From assembly GCA_024280635.1 (NCBI GenBank), contig JAJRPS010000042.1:1-36538 (forward strand): a stretch of 36,538 bases of DNA, written 5' to 3'. Positions 7,747 to 16,737 of this stretch are shown here, piece after piece (position 1 is the first letter of the stretch; each line of letters opens with the position of its first letter). Source of the DNA: Bacteroidota bacterium (lineage in GTDB: Bacteria > Bacteroidota > Bacteroidia > Flavobacteriales > Flavobacteriaceae). The translations under genes and the position numbers were made by a program. Below the pieces are notes generated by a model. It ran no database searches, had not been told where the DNA came from, and saw only the letters and a program-made list of their open reading frames with translations.

Positions 7747-10700
7747 TTATTTTTCTCTATTGATATATACCCATCCTGTAATTGGGCTATCATTAGTTTG
7801 TTTTATAACATAATAATAGGTACCTACTGGTAGTTCATCACCTGCATCAGAGTTTCCTCCCCATTCATTTCGATACTCATTTTTAGTGTACACTTCTTTA
7901 CCATATCGATTAAATATCGTTAATTTTTCTGCTTGAATAAAAGATATATCAAACGTATCGTTTATTCCATCTCCGTTTGGTGAAATTGCTGAAGGAATGA
8001 TACATCCATAATCTGATGCGGTCATTAATGTATAGGTTGATACACATCCTAAAACAGTGGTATATTCTACTGTATATGAAGTTCCTGCCGACATGATTTG
8101 CAATTCACCTGTTACAGGATCTATTGTAGCACTATCTGTTGGTTGTGGATTAAAAGTAAACGTTCCTCCCGTTACTGGGTTTCCTGCACCATCAGCAACT
8201 GTTGTTGTTGTGGTACAATCATCATGTACTACAATTGTTATTATAGCCTCATCAGCTACAACATCTACCAAAAATGTTTCGATACAATTCCCAATGGTTA
8301 CTATTACACCATAACTACCTGGTGTACTTACACCTGTATATGTATTGTTTGTTTCTCCTGCAATATCTACTCCATCCAATTGCCATTGATAGGTTTCTGA
8401 GCTTGGAATAAACCCACCTGATAATGACAGATCCACTGTATTACCAGTACATAACGTAATTTGGTTTGGTGTACTAGTAGTATCTATTGTTTGTGTTGCA
8501 TTTAAAGTAACACCTGTAAAGACACTTGCATCACAAATGGTACTGTCCGTTACTGGACCTACTTGATTACTTTCACTTACTCCTGGGTTACAAATTGCAG
8601 TTACATAAAAATCATATGTAGTGTCTGGTAATAGCCCTGTTACTGTGTAAGGAGGAGGAGTCATTACAACTGTACCCACACCGGTAGCTGCTGTACCTGT
8701 TGGTACTACCTCTACTTCCCATTGGGTTGCACTTCCGTTTTCTGTCCACATTAAATCCATTGTAAACCCTGTTGCGTTTGACGTTACTAGGTTTGTTGGA
8801 TCCGCACATGGATTTACACATTCAACTACTGATTCCCAACCAGGGAAAGTCGTATTACCACCTGATGTAAACACAATTGTCAACACTCCTGTTGGGTTTG
8901 TTGCTGTAATTGTTGTTGGCGCGGTAGAATCTCCTAATACTCCTGTCCATGCTCCATCTAACAATAAAGGAAAAGCTGCTGTAGCTATATATCCTGAATC
9001 TATTATCGGGTATGTTGTATCTGGTCCATTATAAATCATTATTCCATCCCAACCAAACTCTGTATTAAATTGCGTAAAATTTAATTCTATAAAAACACCT
9101 GGTGTACTTGGAAAAATTACCCATGTTTCATTTTCACTATTTCCATAATCAGAAGCTACCCCTCCAGTATCAGTAAAAATATCCCCACAACCCAATATAG
9201 TTGCACAATTAATATCTGCTTCCCAACCTGATCTTGTTACTGAACCATCTGACGTAAAGTGTACAAACAACATCCCTGATGGGTTTGTTGCTGTTACTGT
9301 TACTGGACCTAATACATTTCCTGCTAATAATGGTGCAGTCATATCTGACCCATCATAAATATCTAATTGATCCCATCCACTCTCTATGTCTACTGCCGTA
9401 AAATCTAACGTAACAAATGTTCCTGGTGCACTTGGTGAGAACACCCAAGTAAGGTCCTCTCCGTTACTATAATTTCCTGTTACTCCTCCTGTGTCCGTAA
9501 ACACATTTCCACACTCTAAAGCTGTTGTGAAAAAAGTTGATCCAATCCATGAACTTAAATCTGTTGCTGAACATAATGAACGAATAATTACTTCATACTC
9601 TGTTCCTGAATTTAACCCCGTTGCAATATATGGATTAGATGAGGTTACTACTCCTACACCTGTTGGTGCTGTGCCTACTGGTACTATCTCTATTTCCCAT
9701 TGTGATGCTGCTGTATCTACCCAACTAATTTCTGCAGTTGATGCTGTAATATTACCAATTACTACATTTGAAACTCCTGGACATGTTACACAATTAATTG
9801 TTGCTTGCCACCCTGGTCTTGTTACAGAACTATCCGACATAAACACAACTGTTAATGCCCCTGAAGGGTCAGACGAGGTAATTGATGTTGCTGCAAATTC
9901 CGCTGTATTACCTTGTAACCCTGTCCAAACACCATCTGGCATATTATTAAAATTACCCGTACTACCAGAATCTATTAATGGGAACGTAATATCTGGTCCG
10001 TTATAGATTGCCATTCCGTCAAATCTATTTTCTGTGTTAAATTCAGAAAAATTTAATTGTACAAATTCCCCTGCATTATTAGGCGTGAATACCCATGTTA
10101 CATTTTCGCTATTACTATAATCTGCTGTTGCTCCACCAGTATCTGTAAATACACTACCACAATTATAAGGTACATTTACAACTGCTGTACAAGTAGATAC
10201 GTTTCCAGCAGTGTCCGTAACGGTAAATACTACTGGGTTTTGACCTCCATTTGCACTTGTAAATGTATTTGGAGATACTGTCATACTAGCAATACCACAA
10301 TTATCGGTACTTCCGTTATCAATATCTGCTGCTGTAATACTTGCATTACCTGAAGCATCTAAAGTTACAGTAAAGTCTTGACAATTTGCTACTGGCGGAA
10401 CCGTATCAGCTACCGTTAATACTGCTGATGAAGAAGCAATACAATTTGGTGCATTTACTGATAAAGTAATGGTATAATCACCAGCTGTTGCAAAAGTATG
10501 ACATGGGTTTTGAAGTGTTGACGTATTACCATCACCAAAATCCCAAACAAAATTACCAGATGTATTGGCAGATATTAGCACATTATCTAATCCCCAGTTA
10601 TCAAAATCGGTACCAGAGTTTTGTGGTTGATACCATCTAAATACTGTTGTTGCCGTTTGTGCTGCTGCCGGTATGGTTTCGGTATATTCCAACCATTGAT

Positions 10701-11466
10701 ATAAAGGATCTGTTAGTACTCCTGTTGGGTTCCATGTGTTAATATTTACCCATGTAGCTCCTCCGTCAATAGAGTACTGTAAAAACACCCCTTCATCTAC
10801 TAAATCCGGATCTTCACAACCGTTAGATGGATCATCAGAACCATAACGCATGTAAAAACGAACTGTACCTCCTAAAGATACATCTACAACATTTGTAGTT
10901 ACTTGTCTTATCCCTGCTCCATTGGTTGCTTGTGCCCAAAAATAATCGGTATTATCTACCATATTGGTTGCACAAGGTTGTCCTACAGCATATGGAGAAG
11001 CGCTCCATCCTGTTGGTAGAGTCCCTGAATTAAAATCGAAAAACGTACCAAATTGTGGCCCGTTAGGGAAAAAACAATATTCTAAACATTGATTGGTGTT
11101 TGTTATTGATATGGTAGAAAAATTACAAGGTAGTGTCGTAAAAGTAAAAGGACCTGCCCAACCACTAAAAGTACCTCCTCCACAATCGGAACGGACATAA
11201 AAATCATAACTTTGACCTGACGGCAAACTGGTTGCTAAAAAAGGAATAACTGTAGTTGTTGCTGTTGCTGTACCTGTTGGTGCAACACCTTGATCTACTA
11301 CTTCTACCTCCCATTGCGTTGCTGCTGGCGTACTCCCTTCTGTCCATCCTAAAAGTGCTGTTGTTTCCGTAATTGCTGTTGCTGTCAATGCAGTAGGGTC
11401 TACACATTGTGCAGAAACATACATTCCAAATATTAAAAACAGACTATTGATTATATATTTTTTCAT
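7747..11466 (-). CDS. Large T9SS type B secreted protein with three CUB domains
   Basis: 1239 residues. Signal peptide 1-20. Domains: Fn3-like about 21-115; jelly-roll/MAM-like about 138-300 (SGTLPTGW, FRWYQPQNSGTDFDNWGLDNV); PKD 305-353 (FVWDFGDGNTSTLQNPCHTF); HYR-like 354-432 (DTVPPVANCQDF, VTDTAGNVSTC); CUB 436-559; Fn3 563-650; CUB 652-754; CUB 760-883; Fn3 about 886-977; Ig-like about 1000-1070; type B C-terminal domain about 1155-1239 (IPSAISPNGDGINDTFDI, IFNRYGKEVY, LPVGTYYYVI, GWVYINREK). The three CUB modules begin alike (CG-[SND]-[VI]-FTDTGG) and each ends in a cysteine. The Fn3 modules share TQWEVEVVPTG-type cores, pointing to internal duplication. It is exported by the T9SS through its C-terminal domain. 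An adhesin or matrix-binding role is inferred; no catalytic domain is recognised. Confidence 0.88.
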   Translation of the reverse strand: MKKYIINSLFLIFGMYVSAQCVDPTALTATAITETTALLGWTEGSTPAATQWEVEVVDQGVAPTGTATATTTVIPFLATSLPSGQSYDFYVRSDCGGGTFSGWAGPFTFTTLPCNFSTISITNTNQCLEYCFFPNGPQFGTFFDFNSGTLPTGWSASPYAVGQPCATNMVDNTDYFWAQATNGAGIRQVTTNVVDVSLGGTVRFYMRYGSDDPSNGCEDPDLVDEGVFLQYSIDGGATWVNINTWNPTGVLTDPLYQWLEYTETIPAAAQTATTVFRWYQPQNSGTDFDNWGLDNVLISANTSGNFVWDFGDGNTSTLQNPCHTFATAGDYTITLSVNAPNCIASSSAVLTVADTVPPVANCQDFTVTLDASGNASITAADIDNGSTDNCGIASMTVSPNTFTSANGGQNPVVFTVTDTAGNVSTCTAVVNVPYNCGSVFTDTGGATADYSNSENVTWVFTPNNAGEFVQLNFSEFNTENRFDGMAIYNGPDITFPLIDSGSTGNFNNMPDGVWTGLQGNTAEFAATSITSSDPSGALTVVFMSDSSVTRPGWQATINCVTCPGVSNVVIGNITASTAEISWVDTAASQWEIEIVPVGTAPTGVGVVTSSNPYIATGLNSGTEYEVIIRSLCSATDLSSWIGSTFFTTALECGNVFTDTGGVTGNYSNGEDLTWVFSPSAPGTFVTLDFTAVDIESGWDQLDIYDGSDMTAPLLAGNVLGPVTVTATNPSGMLFVHFTSDGSVTRSGWEADINCATILGCGDIFTDTGGVASDYGNSENETWVIFPSTPGVFIELNFTQFNTEFGWDGIMIYNGPDTTYPIIDSGYIATAAFPLLLDGAWTGVLGDSTAPTTITATNPTGVLTIVFTSGGNTTFPGWESVVECVNPCADPTNLVTSNATGFTMDLMWTENGSATQWEVEVVPTGTAATGVGTVVMTPPPYTVTGLLPDTTYDFYVTAICNPGVSESNQVGPVTDSTICDASVFTGVTLNATQTIDTTSTPNQITLCTGNTVDLSLSGGFIPSSETYQWQLDGVDIAGETNNTYTGVSTPGSYGVIVTIGNCIETFLVDVVADEAIITIVVHDDCTTTTTVADGAGNPVTGGTFTFNPQPTDSATIDPVTGELQIMSAGTSYTVEYTTVLGCVSTYTLMTASDYGCIIPSAISPNGDGINDTFDISFIQAEKLTIFNRYGKEVYTKNEYRNEWGGNSDAGDELPVGTYYYVIKQTNDSPITGWVYINREK

Positions 11467-11485
11467 TTTATACGTTTTTTTGATA

Positions 11486-11926
11486 TTATTTTACAATACT
11501 TGCCTTTAGCTTTATTAACGAAATATCCTCTAAATGTGGCTGATTAGGCATATTTATCATTTGCTTAAATACAAAATACATTTTATCGTTTTGTTTTGAA
11601 AACTCAGGAATAAAAACCTGATTTGGATCTAATAAAAAAGCTCTATAATTTTCATCATCTAATTTAGTAACTTGATTGTTTGAATATTTTGCAGCAAAAT
11701 ACCAACTTACTAATAATTGACTTGTTGTTTTATTTTGATATTTAAACTGCACATATTCTCTATGCATGCCATTTTTAACATCATCTAACTGTACTGTTCT
11801 TTTACTTACAAGTACTTCTTTTGTTTCTTGCGCAACTACCCAGTTACTTTTTACGGTTTGTGTTTCTTGAGCTATTAAACTACTGATACACAAAGAAAAG
11901 AAAAGAAAAAATATTTTATTTTTCAT
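11486..11926 (-). CDS. Small exported protein of unknown function
   Basis: 146 residues with a clear signal peptide (MKNKIFFLFFSLCISSLIAQ) and no lipobox, so probably periplasmic or exported. The mature part is a small, mostly beta-predicted domain (VQFKYQNKTTSQLLVSWYFA, DKMYFVFKQMINMP) without cysteines. I do not recognise the family. It is the first gene of the surface operon, 19 nt before the 1239-residue T9SS cargo gene, so it may assist expression, folding or anchoring of the downstream proteins. There is no C-terminal T9SS domain. Upstream, a near-match to the -7 box (TAATGTTTG, one extra base) lies at 11986-11994. Confidence 0.75.
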   Translation of the reverse strand: MKNKIFFLFFSLCISSLIAQETQTVKSNWVVAQETKEVLVSKRTVQLDDVKNGMHREYVQFKYQNKTTSQLLVSWYFAAKYSNNQVTKLDDENYRAFLLDPNQVFIPEFSKQNDKMYFVFKQMINMPNQPHLEDISLIKLKASIVK

Positions 11927-12028
11927 TTGACACTTAATTTACATTATTTTAATTTGGCTAAGCTAATCTTTTTAAAATAAATTAACAAACATTAAACACT
12001 CGCATCGACAAAAAGCTTTTTTTACCGA

Positions 12029-12970
12029 TTAACAGTATTTTAAAAGGATGTAAACAGGGAAATGATCACTATACCCCCCTAAATACCTCTTTCCTTTATA
12101 GGTTCTGAACGGATTTCCCTCATGTTTTCCTTCAAATTCTTTTAAAAAATGCTTATCAAAAATATTAGCTTCTTTAAAACTATTTTTATTTTTTTCTGTT
12201 CTTAAAAAATTATGAGAAATGATGATTTGATCAAATAAAATCCACTCTTCATTGTAATTTAAACTTCCTCTAGCAATGTCTTTTAAACTTTCAAAAGGAT
12301 TGTAAAAACGATTAGTTACCAAGTATTTCTCAATACTCTCATTAGCAGGACCATCATTAAAGTCACCCATGATAATGATTTTTGAATTTTCACTGATAGC
12401 TTCATTATTTTCTATAAAAGATGTCATTTGTTTTGCTGCCTGCACACGCTTATAATTGGTAGACTCGCTATCGCCTCTACGAGATGGCCAATGACATACA
12501 AATACATGTACTTCTTCATTATTTAACAATCCACGTACATATAATCCGTCACGTGTAGCATCAATTTCACCCTTTTCATCTTCAATTTTTATCGGAATCG
12601 CTTCAGAATGTGCTACCTCAAAATATTTAGGATCATATAGCACCGCTACATCAATACCCCGCTCATCGGGAGAATCATAATGTATTATCTGATAATTTAC
12701 ATCTTGTATGGGTTTACTTTTTGTTAATTCTTCTAACACAAATCTATTTTCAACCTCAGCTACTCCAAGTAAGACAGGGACTTTTTGAGTTTCATCTTTT
12801 GCTATATTTGCAATTACTGTTGCAAGCTTGTATGTTTTTTTACGAAATCGTGTTTTGGACCAAGCATATTTACCGGATGGAGTAAAATCTTCATCAAAAG
12901 TATTGGGGTCATCAACCGTATTAAAAAAATTTTCGAGATTGTAAAAGGCAATACTATGTAGTGAATTCAT
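12029..12970 (-). CDS. Endonuclease/exonuclease/phosphatase family protein
   Basis: 313 residues, no signal peptide. It shows the metal-dependent DNase-I-like hydrolase motifs in order: FYNLENFF near residue 10 (metal-binding Asn), GVAEVEN (catalytic Glu), HWPSRRGD (His), IIMGDFND (Asp/Asn of the active site) and SDHFPV at the C-terminus (Asp-His pair). Members hydrolyse phosphodiesters in nucleic acids or phospholipid/sugar phosphates; the substrate here cannot be read from sequence. Absence of a signal peptide suggests a cytoplasmic enzyme. It is divergent from hflX and stands alone, ending about 100 nt before the surface operon. Confidence 0.88.
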   Translation of the reverse strand: MNSLHSIAFYNLENFFNTVDDPNTFDEDFTPSGKYAWSKTRFRKKTYKLATVIANIAKDETQKVPVLLGVAEVENRFVLEELTKSKPIQDVNYQIIHYDSPDERGIDVAVLYDPKYFEVAHSEAIPIKIEDEKGEIDATRDGLYVRGLLNNEEVHVFVCHWPSRRGDSESTNYKRVQAAKQMTSFIENNEAISENSKIIIMGDFNDGPANESIEKYLVTNRFYNPFESLKDIARGSLNYNEEWILFDQIIISHNFLRTEKNKNSFKEANIFDKHFLKEFEGKHEGNPFRTYKGKRYLGGYSDHFPVYILLKYC

Positions 12971-13044
12971 AATTATTTTATTGATATACGCCTCTAAAGT
13001 ACTAAAAATAGCTTGTAAATATGTAATTTTGCTACAATAACTTG

Positions 13045-13078
13045 TTGTAATAAGAATATTTGAAGTACTTTACTTTTG
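13045..13078 (+). promoter_or_regulatory. Candidate hflX promoter
   Basis: TACTTTTG at 13071-13078 matches TANNTTTG exactly, with a TTG at 13045-13047 at a 23-nt spacing, the upper end of what is known for Flavobacterium. It is 56 nt upstream of the hflX ATG. Confidence 0.45.
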
Positions 13079-13134
13079 GTTCGTATAAAAAAGTAAAAAC
13101 TTTTAAGTATCGTGTTAGCAATTGAATTTAAATT

Positions 13135-14355
13135 ATGATTGAAAAGAAAAATCTTGAATACGAAAAAACTGTCCTTATTGGGGTGGTTACTCGTGAACAA
13201 AATACAGAAAAATCTAAAGAATATTTAGACGAGTTAGCATTTTTAACCTACACCGCTGGAGGGGAAGTTGTAAAAAGATTTAGCCAAAAAATGGATATGC
13301 CAAACCCAAAAACATTTTTAGGATCTGGTAAACTAAATGATGTGCGTGATTTTATTGTGGCAAATGGAGTAGGTACTGCAATTTTTGATGATGAGTTAAC
13401 GCCGTCACAACAAAAAAATATTGAAGCTGTTTTAGATTGTAAAGTATTGGATAGAACCCTTTTAATTTTAGATATTTTTGCGCAACGTGCGCAGACTAGT
13501 TATGCTCGTACACAAGTAGAATTAGCTCAATATCAATATTTATTACCACGATTAACAGGATTATGGACACACCTAGAGCGCCAACGTGGTGGTATTGGAA
13601 TGCGTGGACCAGGAGAAACTGAAATTGAAACCGATAGACGTATTGTACGTGATAAAATTTCCTTACTACGTAAAAGAATGCAAGCTATTGATAAGCAAAT
13701 GGCTACTCAACGTGGTAATAGAGGACAATTGGTGCGTGTGGCATTAGTAGGTTATACCAATGTTGGAAAATCTACATTGATGAATACCGTATCGAAATCT
13801 AAAGTGTTTGCCGAAAATAAATTATTTGCAACCCTTGATACTACAGTACGTAAAGTGGTGATTAAAAACCTACCTTTTTTAATGAGTGATACGGTTGGGT
13901 TTATACGTAAACTCCCTACACAATTGGTAGAAAGTTTTAAAAGCACATTAGATGAAGTACGGGAAGCCGATTTATTACTTCACGTAGTTGATATTTCTCA
14001 TCCACAATTTGAAGATCAAATAGAAGCGGTGAATAAAATTTTAGGCGAAATAAAAAGTGCCGACAAGCCTACTATAATGGTATTTAATAAGATAGATACC
14101 TACCAACATGAAACTATTGATGATGATGATATCATTACCGAACGCACCAAAGCGCATTACACACTAGAAGATTGGAAAAAAACTTGGATGAATGAAGTGG
14201 GTGATTACGCGTTGTTTATTTCGGCTACCGAAAAAGAAAATATTGAAGACTTTAAAAAACGAGTATATCAAGAGGTTAGAAACATTCATATTACTCGTTT
14301 TCCATATAATAAATTCTTATACCCTGATTATGATGAAAATTATGTGGAATCTTAA
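13135..14355 (+). CDS. hflX: GTPase HflX
   Basis: 406 residues, the usual length. The HflX-specific N-terminal domain (FLGSGKLNDVRDFI, DDELTPSQQKNIE, DRTLLILDIFAQRAQTSYA, and the glycine-rich GGIGMRGPGETEIETDRR loop) precedes a TRAFAC-class G domain. The G domain has G1 GYTNVGKST at residues 206-214, the LDTTVRK switch, G3 DTVG at 252-255, and G4 NKID at 318-321. HflX binds 50S/70S ribosomes and in several bacteria splits stalled or stressed ribosomes; it acts in the cytoplasm. It is a single-gene unit closed by a strong bidirectional terminator. Confidence 0.97.
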   Translation: MIEKKNLEYEKTVLIGVVTREQNTEKSKEYLDELAFLTYTAGGEVVKRFSQKMDMPNPKTFLGSGKLNDVRDFIVANGVGTAIFDDELTPSQQKNIEAVLDCKVLDRTLLILDIFAQRAQTSYARTQVELAQYQYLLPRLTGLWTHLERQRGGIGMRGPGETEIETDRRIVRDKISLLRKRMQAIDKQMATQRGNRGQLVRVALVGYTNVGKSTLMNTVSKSKVFAENKLFATLDTTVRKVVIKNLPFLMSDTVGFIRKLPTQLVESFKSTLDEVREADLLLHVVDISHPQFEDQIEAVNKILGEIKSADKPTIMVFNKIDTYQHETIDDDDIITERTKAHYTLEDWKKTWMNEVGDYALFISATEKENIEDFKKRVYQEVRNIHITRFPYNKFLYPDYDENYVES

Positions 14356-14370
14356 TCTTTAACTTATATC

Positions 14371-14403
14371 ATAAAAAAGCTCGCAATTTGCGAGCTTTTT
14401 TAT
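14371..14403. terminator. Bidirectional terminator between hflX and the DUF3078 gene
   Basis: Perfect inverted repeat with arms of about 15 nt (AAAAAAGCTCGCA ... TGCGAGCTTTTTT), lying between two convergent genes, with a T-run on either strand. Confidence 0.88.
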
Positions 14404-14428
14404 GATTATTATTTGTTTCCTAAAGGAT

Positions 14429-15310
14429 TTAGAATGTTGCATTAACTCCAATACCAAATGCTTCTCTAATTTGAAATCCATTTGGATTGGCATTATCATC
14501 ATAAATAGCTTGAAATACTAAGTTTGTAGAAATGTATTTGTTTACTTTCATTACTAAATTCATAGTATAATCAATATCTACATTTTGAGGGTCTTCTAAA
14601 TAGTTAGAATATAATGCTAAAATATTTTCTATTGAAATATTTTTCATTAAATCAGCTTTGTAATATCCTCTAACTGCAGCACCTAACTCTAAACGAGAAG
14701 TTTTGTTAGCCTCTACACCAAAGTAACCACCAGCATCATTAAATGCTGTTTCCCCTAATATAGGAACATCGGTATATTCACCATGAACAATAATATATTT
14801 TACAGCTAATGGAGAAATGTTTACATTAAAATTATCTGATTTTTTCCATAACATACCAGGACCTGCTTGAAAATAAGCTGGAGAGAAAAAGTGAGTACCA
14901 CCATCTGCAGCTCTATCCATTTGTGTTTTTGCATTAAAATAAGCTGAATAATACCAATATCCTTTTGCTTTTTTACCTGCTAAAGAATTAAACTCTACAC
15001 GGTCATTAGATTTTGTAAATTTATCTTGCCCATCATTTTTATTTATACCATAATCTATGATTAATTTGTTGTCCCAAATCATATCACCTTTTACCATATT
15101 AGCATCATAGTTTACTAACACATTAGCTGCCGTATTACCGATACCTCCTCCGGTCCACTCATTATTGAATGCCGATTGATTGAAGGTTAAAGCAATATTA
15201 CCACCTCTTTTCCAACCGTCTTTTACTTCTTCCTTTGCTGCTTCATCTTGAGCAAATGCATTACCTACTGTTAAGGTTAACGCTAAAGCGAATACCATTT
15301 TTTTCATCAT
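14429..15310 (-). CDS. DUF3078 domain-containing outer-membrane protein
   Basis: 293 residues with a signal peptide (KMVFALALTLTVGNAFAQ). The mature part matches the DUF3078 family by its start (DGWKRGGNIALTFNQSAFNN, EWTGGGIGN) and by repeated amphipathic strands ending in an aromatic (last residues GIGVNATF), consistent with an outer-membrane beta-barrel. The function of the family is not established. The gene sits at the 3' end of the suf cluster, as it does in other flavobacteria as far as I recall, but a weak terminator separates it, so it may be only partly co-transcribed. Two ATG codons are adjacent (15310 and 15307); either could be the start. Confidence 0.85.
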   Translation of the reverse strand: MMKKMVFALALTLTVGNAFAQDEAAKEEVKDGWKRGGNIALTFNQSAFNNEWTGGGIGNTAANVLVNYDANMVKGDMIWDNKLIIDYGINKNDGQDKFTKSNDRVEFNSLAGKKAKGYWYYSAYFNAKTQMDRAADGGTHFFSPAYFQAGPGMLWKKSDNFNVNISPLAVKYIIVHGEYTDVPILGETAFNDAGGYFGVEANKTSRLELGAAVRGYYKADLMKNISIENILALYSNYLEDPQNVDIDYTMNLVMKVNKYISTNLVFQAIYDDNANPNGFQIREAFGIGVNATF

Positions 15311-15356
15311 GAATTGTTTTTAAAGTTAATTTAAAATTATGTTTCTTTTCTTTTTT

Positions 15357-15377
15357 AAAAAAGCTACGCGAAAGTAG
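15357..15377 (-). terminator. Weak terminator after the DUF2480 gene
   Basis: On the minus strand a short CTAC-N6-GTAG hairpin is followed by CTTTTTT, 25-45 nt downstream of the DUF2480 stop codon. The stem is short, so partial termination at most. Confidence 0.35.
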
Positions 15378-15401
15378 TTATTATCCATTTAATGAACAAA
15401 T

Positions 15402-15905
15402 TTATTTTTTAAATAATGGTACTGCAGAACACGCTTCACCATACATTATGGTTTTCGCAATTGTTTGTAGTTTTTGAGTAATCATTACATATGCACTTTC
15501 GGGTACTGGTTTTTGTGAGCATCCTTTAATTATTACATACTTATCTTGATATAATTTGAAATCAATACCTCTTAATTGCTCTTGATATAATTGTGTTTCT
15601 AAGTCGTTTAAGTTTCCCATCACTACTTTTTTTGCAAATTTCATTGCTTTGGTTGTAAAAAGCATAAATGCCCATATTGGCACAATAGCATCTCTACTAC
15701 ATTGTATTGCCACATAGGTGTCTTTATATTGCTCCCAATTATGGTTTTGTAAACTCGCTCTAAATTCTTTTTCCCTTAAAATAAAACCTTGATCCAACCA
15801 CTGAGAAATATCTACTAAAACACGCTTACCTTCCACATAGTAATCTTCTAAATTAAAAGTGACTAGTTTTGTGTTTTCAGCTACTTTATTTCTAATTTCT
15901 CCCAT
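15402..15905 (-). CDS. DUF2480 family protein in the suf operon
   Basis: 167 residues, no signal peptide, so cytoplasmic. It matches DUF2480, a Bacteroidota family of unknown function (FNLEDYYVEGKRVLVDISQW, LREKEFRASLQNHNW, YVAIQCSRDAIVPIWAFM). Three cysteines, C69, C129 and C159, each occur as Cys-Ser in a well-conserved-looking context (QCSRDAIVP, GCSQKPVPE, ACSAVPLF). It lies 71 nt after sufT; the gap contains a 7-bp hairpin without a T-run. Position in the Fe-S operon and the three cysteines suggest a role in cluster handling, but this is inference. Confidence 0.87.
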   Translation of the reverse strand: MGEIRNKVAENTKLVTFNLEDYYVEGKRVLVDISQWLDQGFILREKEFRASLQNHNWEQYKDTYVAIQCSRDAIVPIWAFMLFTTKAMKFAKKVVMGNLNDLETQLYQEQLRGIDFKLYQDKYVIIKGCSQKPVPESAYVMITQKLQTIAKTIMYGEACSAVPLFKK

Positions 15906-15928
15906 AATTATTTGATTTTATGCAAGAA

Positions 15929-15947
15929 TTCCTGCTGTTAGCAGGAA
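15929..15947 (-). other. Intercistronic hairpin between sufT and the DUF2480 gene
   Basis: Perfect 7-bp inverted repeat (TTCCTGC-N5-GCAGGAA), 24 nt upstream of the DUF2480 start. No T-run follows, so it is not a normal terminator; it could stabilise or cut the operon mRNA. Confidence 0.5.
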
Positions 15948-15976
15948 CCTTTTAATCTTTTTTATTGATAAAATAA

Positions 15977-16306
15977 TTACAACATTCCCAATTCTAATTT
16001 TGCCTCATCACTCATCAAGTCTTTTGTCCACTCGGGGTCAAAAGTAATTTCTACTTCACAGTCTTTTACCTCTTTTAAGGTTTTAATTTTATCTTCTACT
16101 TCTTTAGGCATACTTTCTGCAACTGGGCAATTGGGCGTAGTTAAGGTCATGATTACTCTTACCTCATAATCTTCATTTACCATTACGTCATAAATTAATC
16201 CTAATTCATATACATCTACAGGTATTTCTGGATCATAAACGGTTTTAATTACACGTACTATTTTTTCACCTAATTCGGTTGTATCTACTCTGGTATTATC
16301 TGACAT
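15977..16306 (-). CDS. sufT: SufT/MIP18-type Fe-S assembly protein (DUF59)
   Basis: 109 residues. It is a compact DUF59 domain with VYDPEIPVDVYELGLIYDV near the start and the hallmark LTTPNCPVAESMP motif carrying Cys60; DPEW follows near residue 91. DUF59/SufT proteins help mature Fe-S proteins, acting late in assembly; the motif cysteine is the functional residue in relatives. Its ATG is 1 nt after the sufE stop codon, so it is translationally linked with sufE. Confidence 0.92.
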   Translation of the reverse strand: MSDNTRVDTTELGEKIVRVIKTVYDPEIPVDVYELGLIYDVMVNEDYEVRVIMTLTTPNCPVAESMPKEVEDKIKTLKEVKDCEVEITFDPEWTKDLMSDEAKLELGML

Positions 16307-16307
16307 T

Positions 16308-16733
16308 TTATTTTGAAAGTTGTGTTTGGTATGCTAAGGCATACATTTTTATTTGTTTTATCATACTCACCAATCCGTTTGCTCGTGTGGGTGACAAGTG
16401 TTCTTTTAGTCCAATTTTATCTATAAAATCTAAATTTGCATTTAATATTTCTTGTGGTGTTTGATTGTTAAATACGCTTATTAATATGGCGATGATTCCT
16501 TTTGTAATAATGGCATCACTATCTGCTGTATAAATTATTTTACAGTCTACTAACTTGGCATCTAGCCATACTTTTGATTGACAACCTTTAATAATGTTTT
16601 CTGTAGTTTTTTTATTTTCGTCTATTTGGGGTAATGTTTTCCCTAAAGAAATCATGTACTCATAACGCTCCATCCAATCCTCAAATAAGTCAAAATCTTC
16701 TACAACTTCTGCTTGTTTTTCTTGTATTGTCAT
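16308..16733 (-). CDS. sufE: SufE sulfur acceptor
   Basis: 141 residues. SufE takes the persulfide sulfur from the cysteine desulfurase SufS and passes it to the SufB scaffold. The acceptor cysteine is C51 in NIIKGCQSKVWL, the same number as in E. coli SufE. Other conserved features: IEENKKTTENIIKG-type lead-in, DADSDAIITKGI-type segment (YTADSDAIITKGI), and a C-terminal LSPTRANGLVSMIKQI helix. Its start is 4 nt after the upstream META-lipoprotein stop codon, and it nearly touches sufT. Confidence 0.95.
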   Translation of the reverse strand: MTIQEKQAEVVEDFDLFEDWMERYEYMISLGKTLPQIDENKKTTENIIKGCQSKVWLDAKLVDCKIIYTADSDAIITKGIIAILISVFNNQTPQEILNANLDFIDKIGLKEHLSPTRANGLVSMIKQIKMYALAYQTQLSK

Positions 16734-16737
16734 TTGT

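Noticed and set aside
8057-10353. Plus-strand open frames of 85 to 171 codons inside the 1239-residue gene
   Set aside because: Produced by the Thr/Gly/Asn-rich codon composition of the true gene; low-complexity products (Cys/Tyr/Ile runs) with no recognisable domain.
12010-12021. AAAAAGCTTTTT palindrome as terminator after the endonuclease-family gene
   Set aside because: Self-complementary A/T run with only a GC pair; too weak to call.
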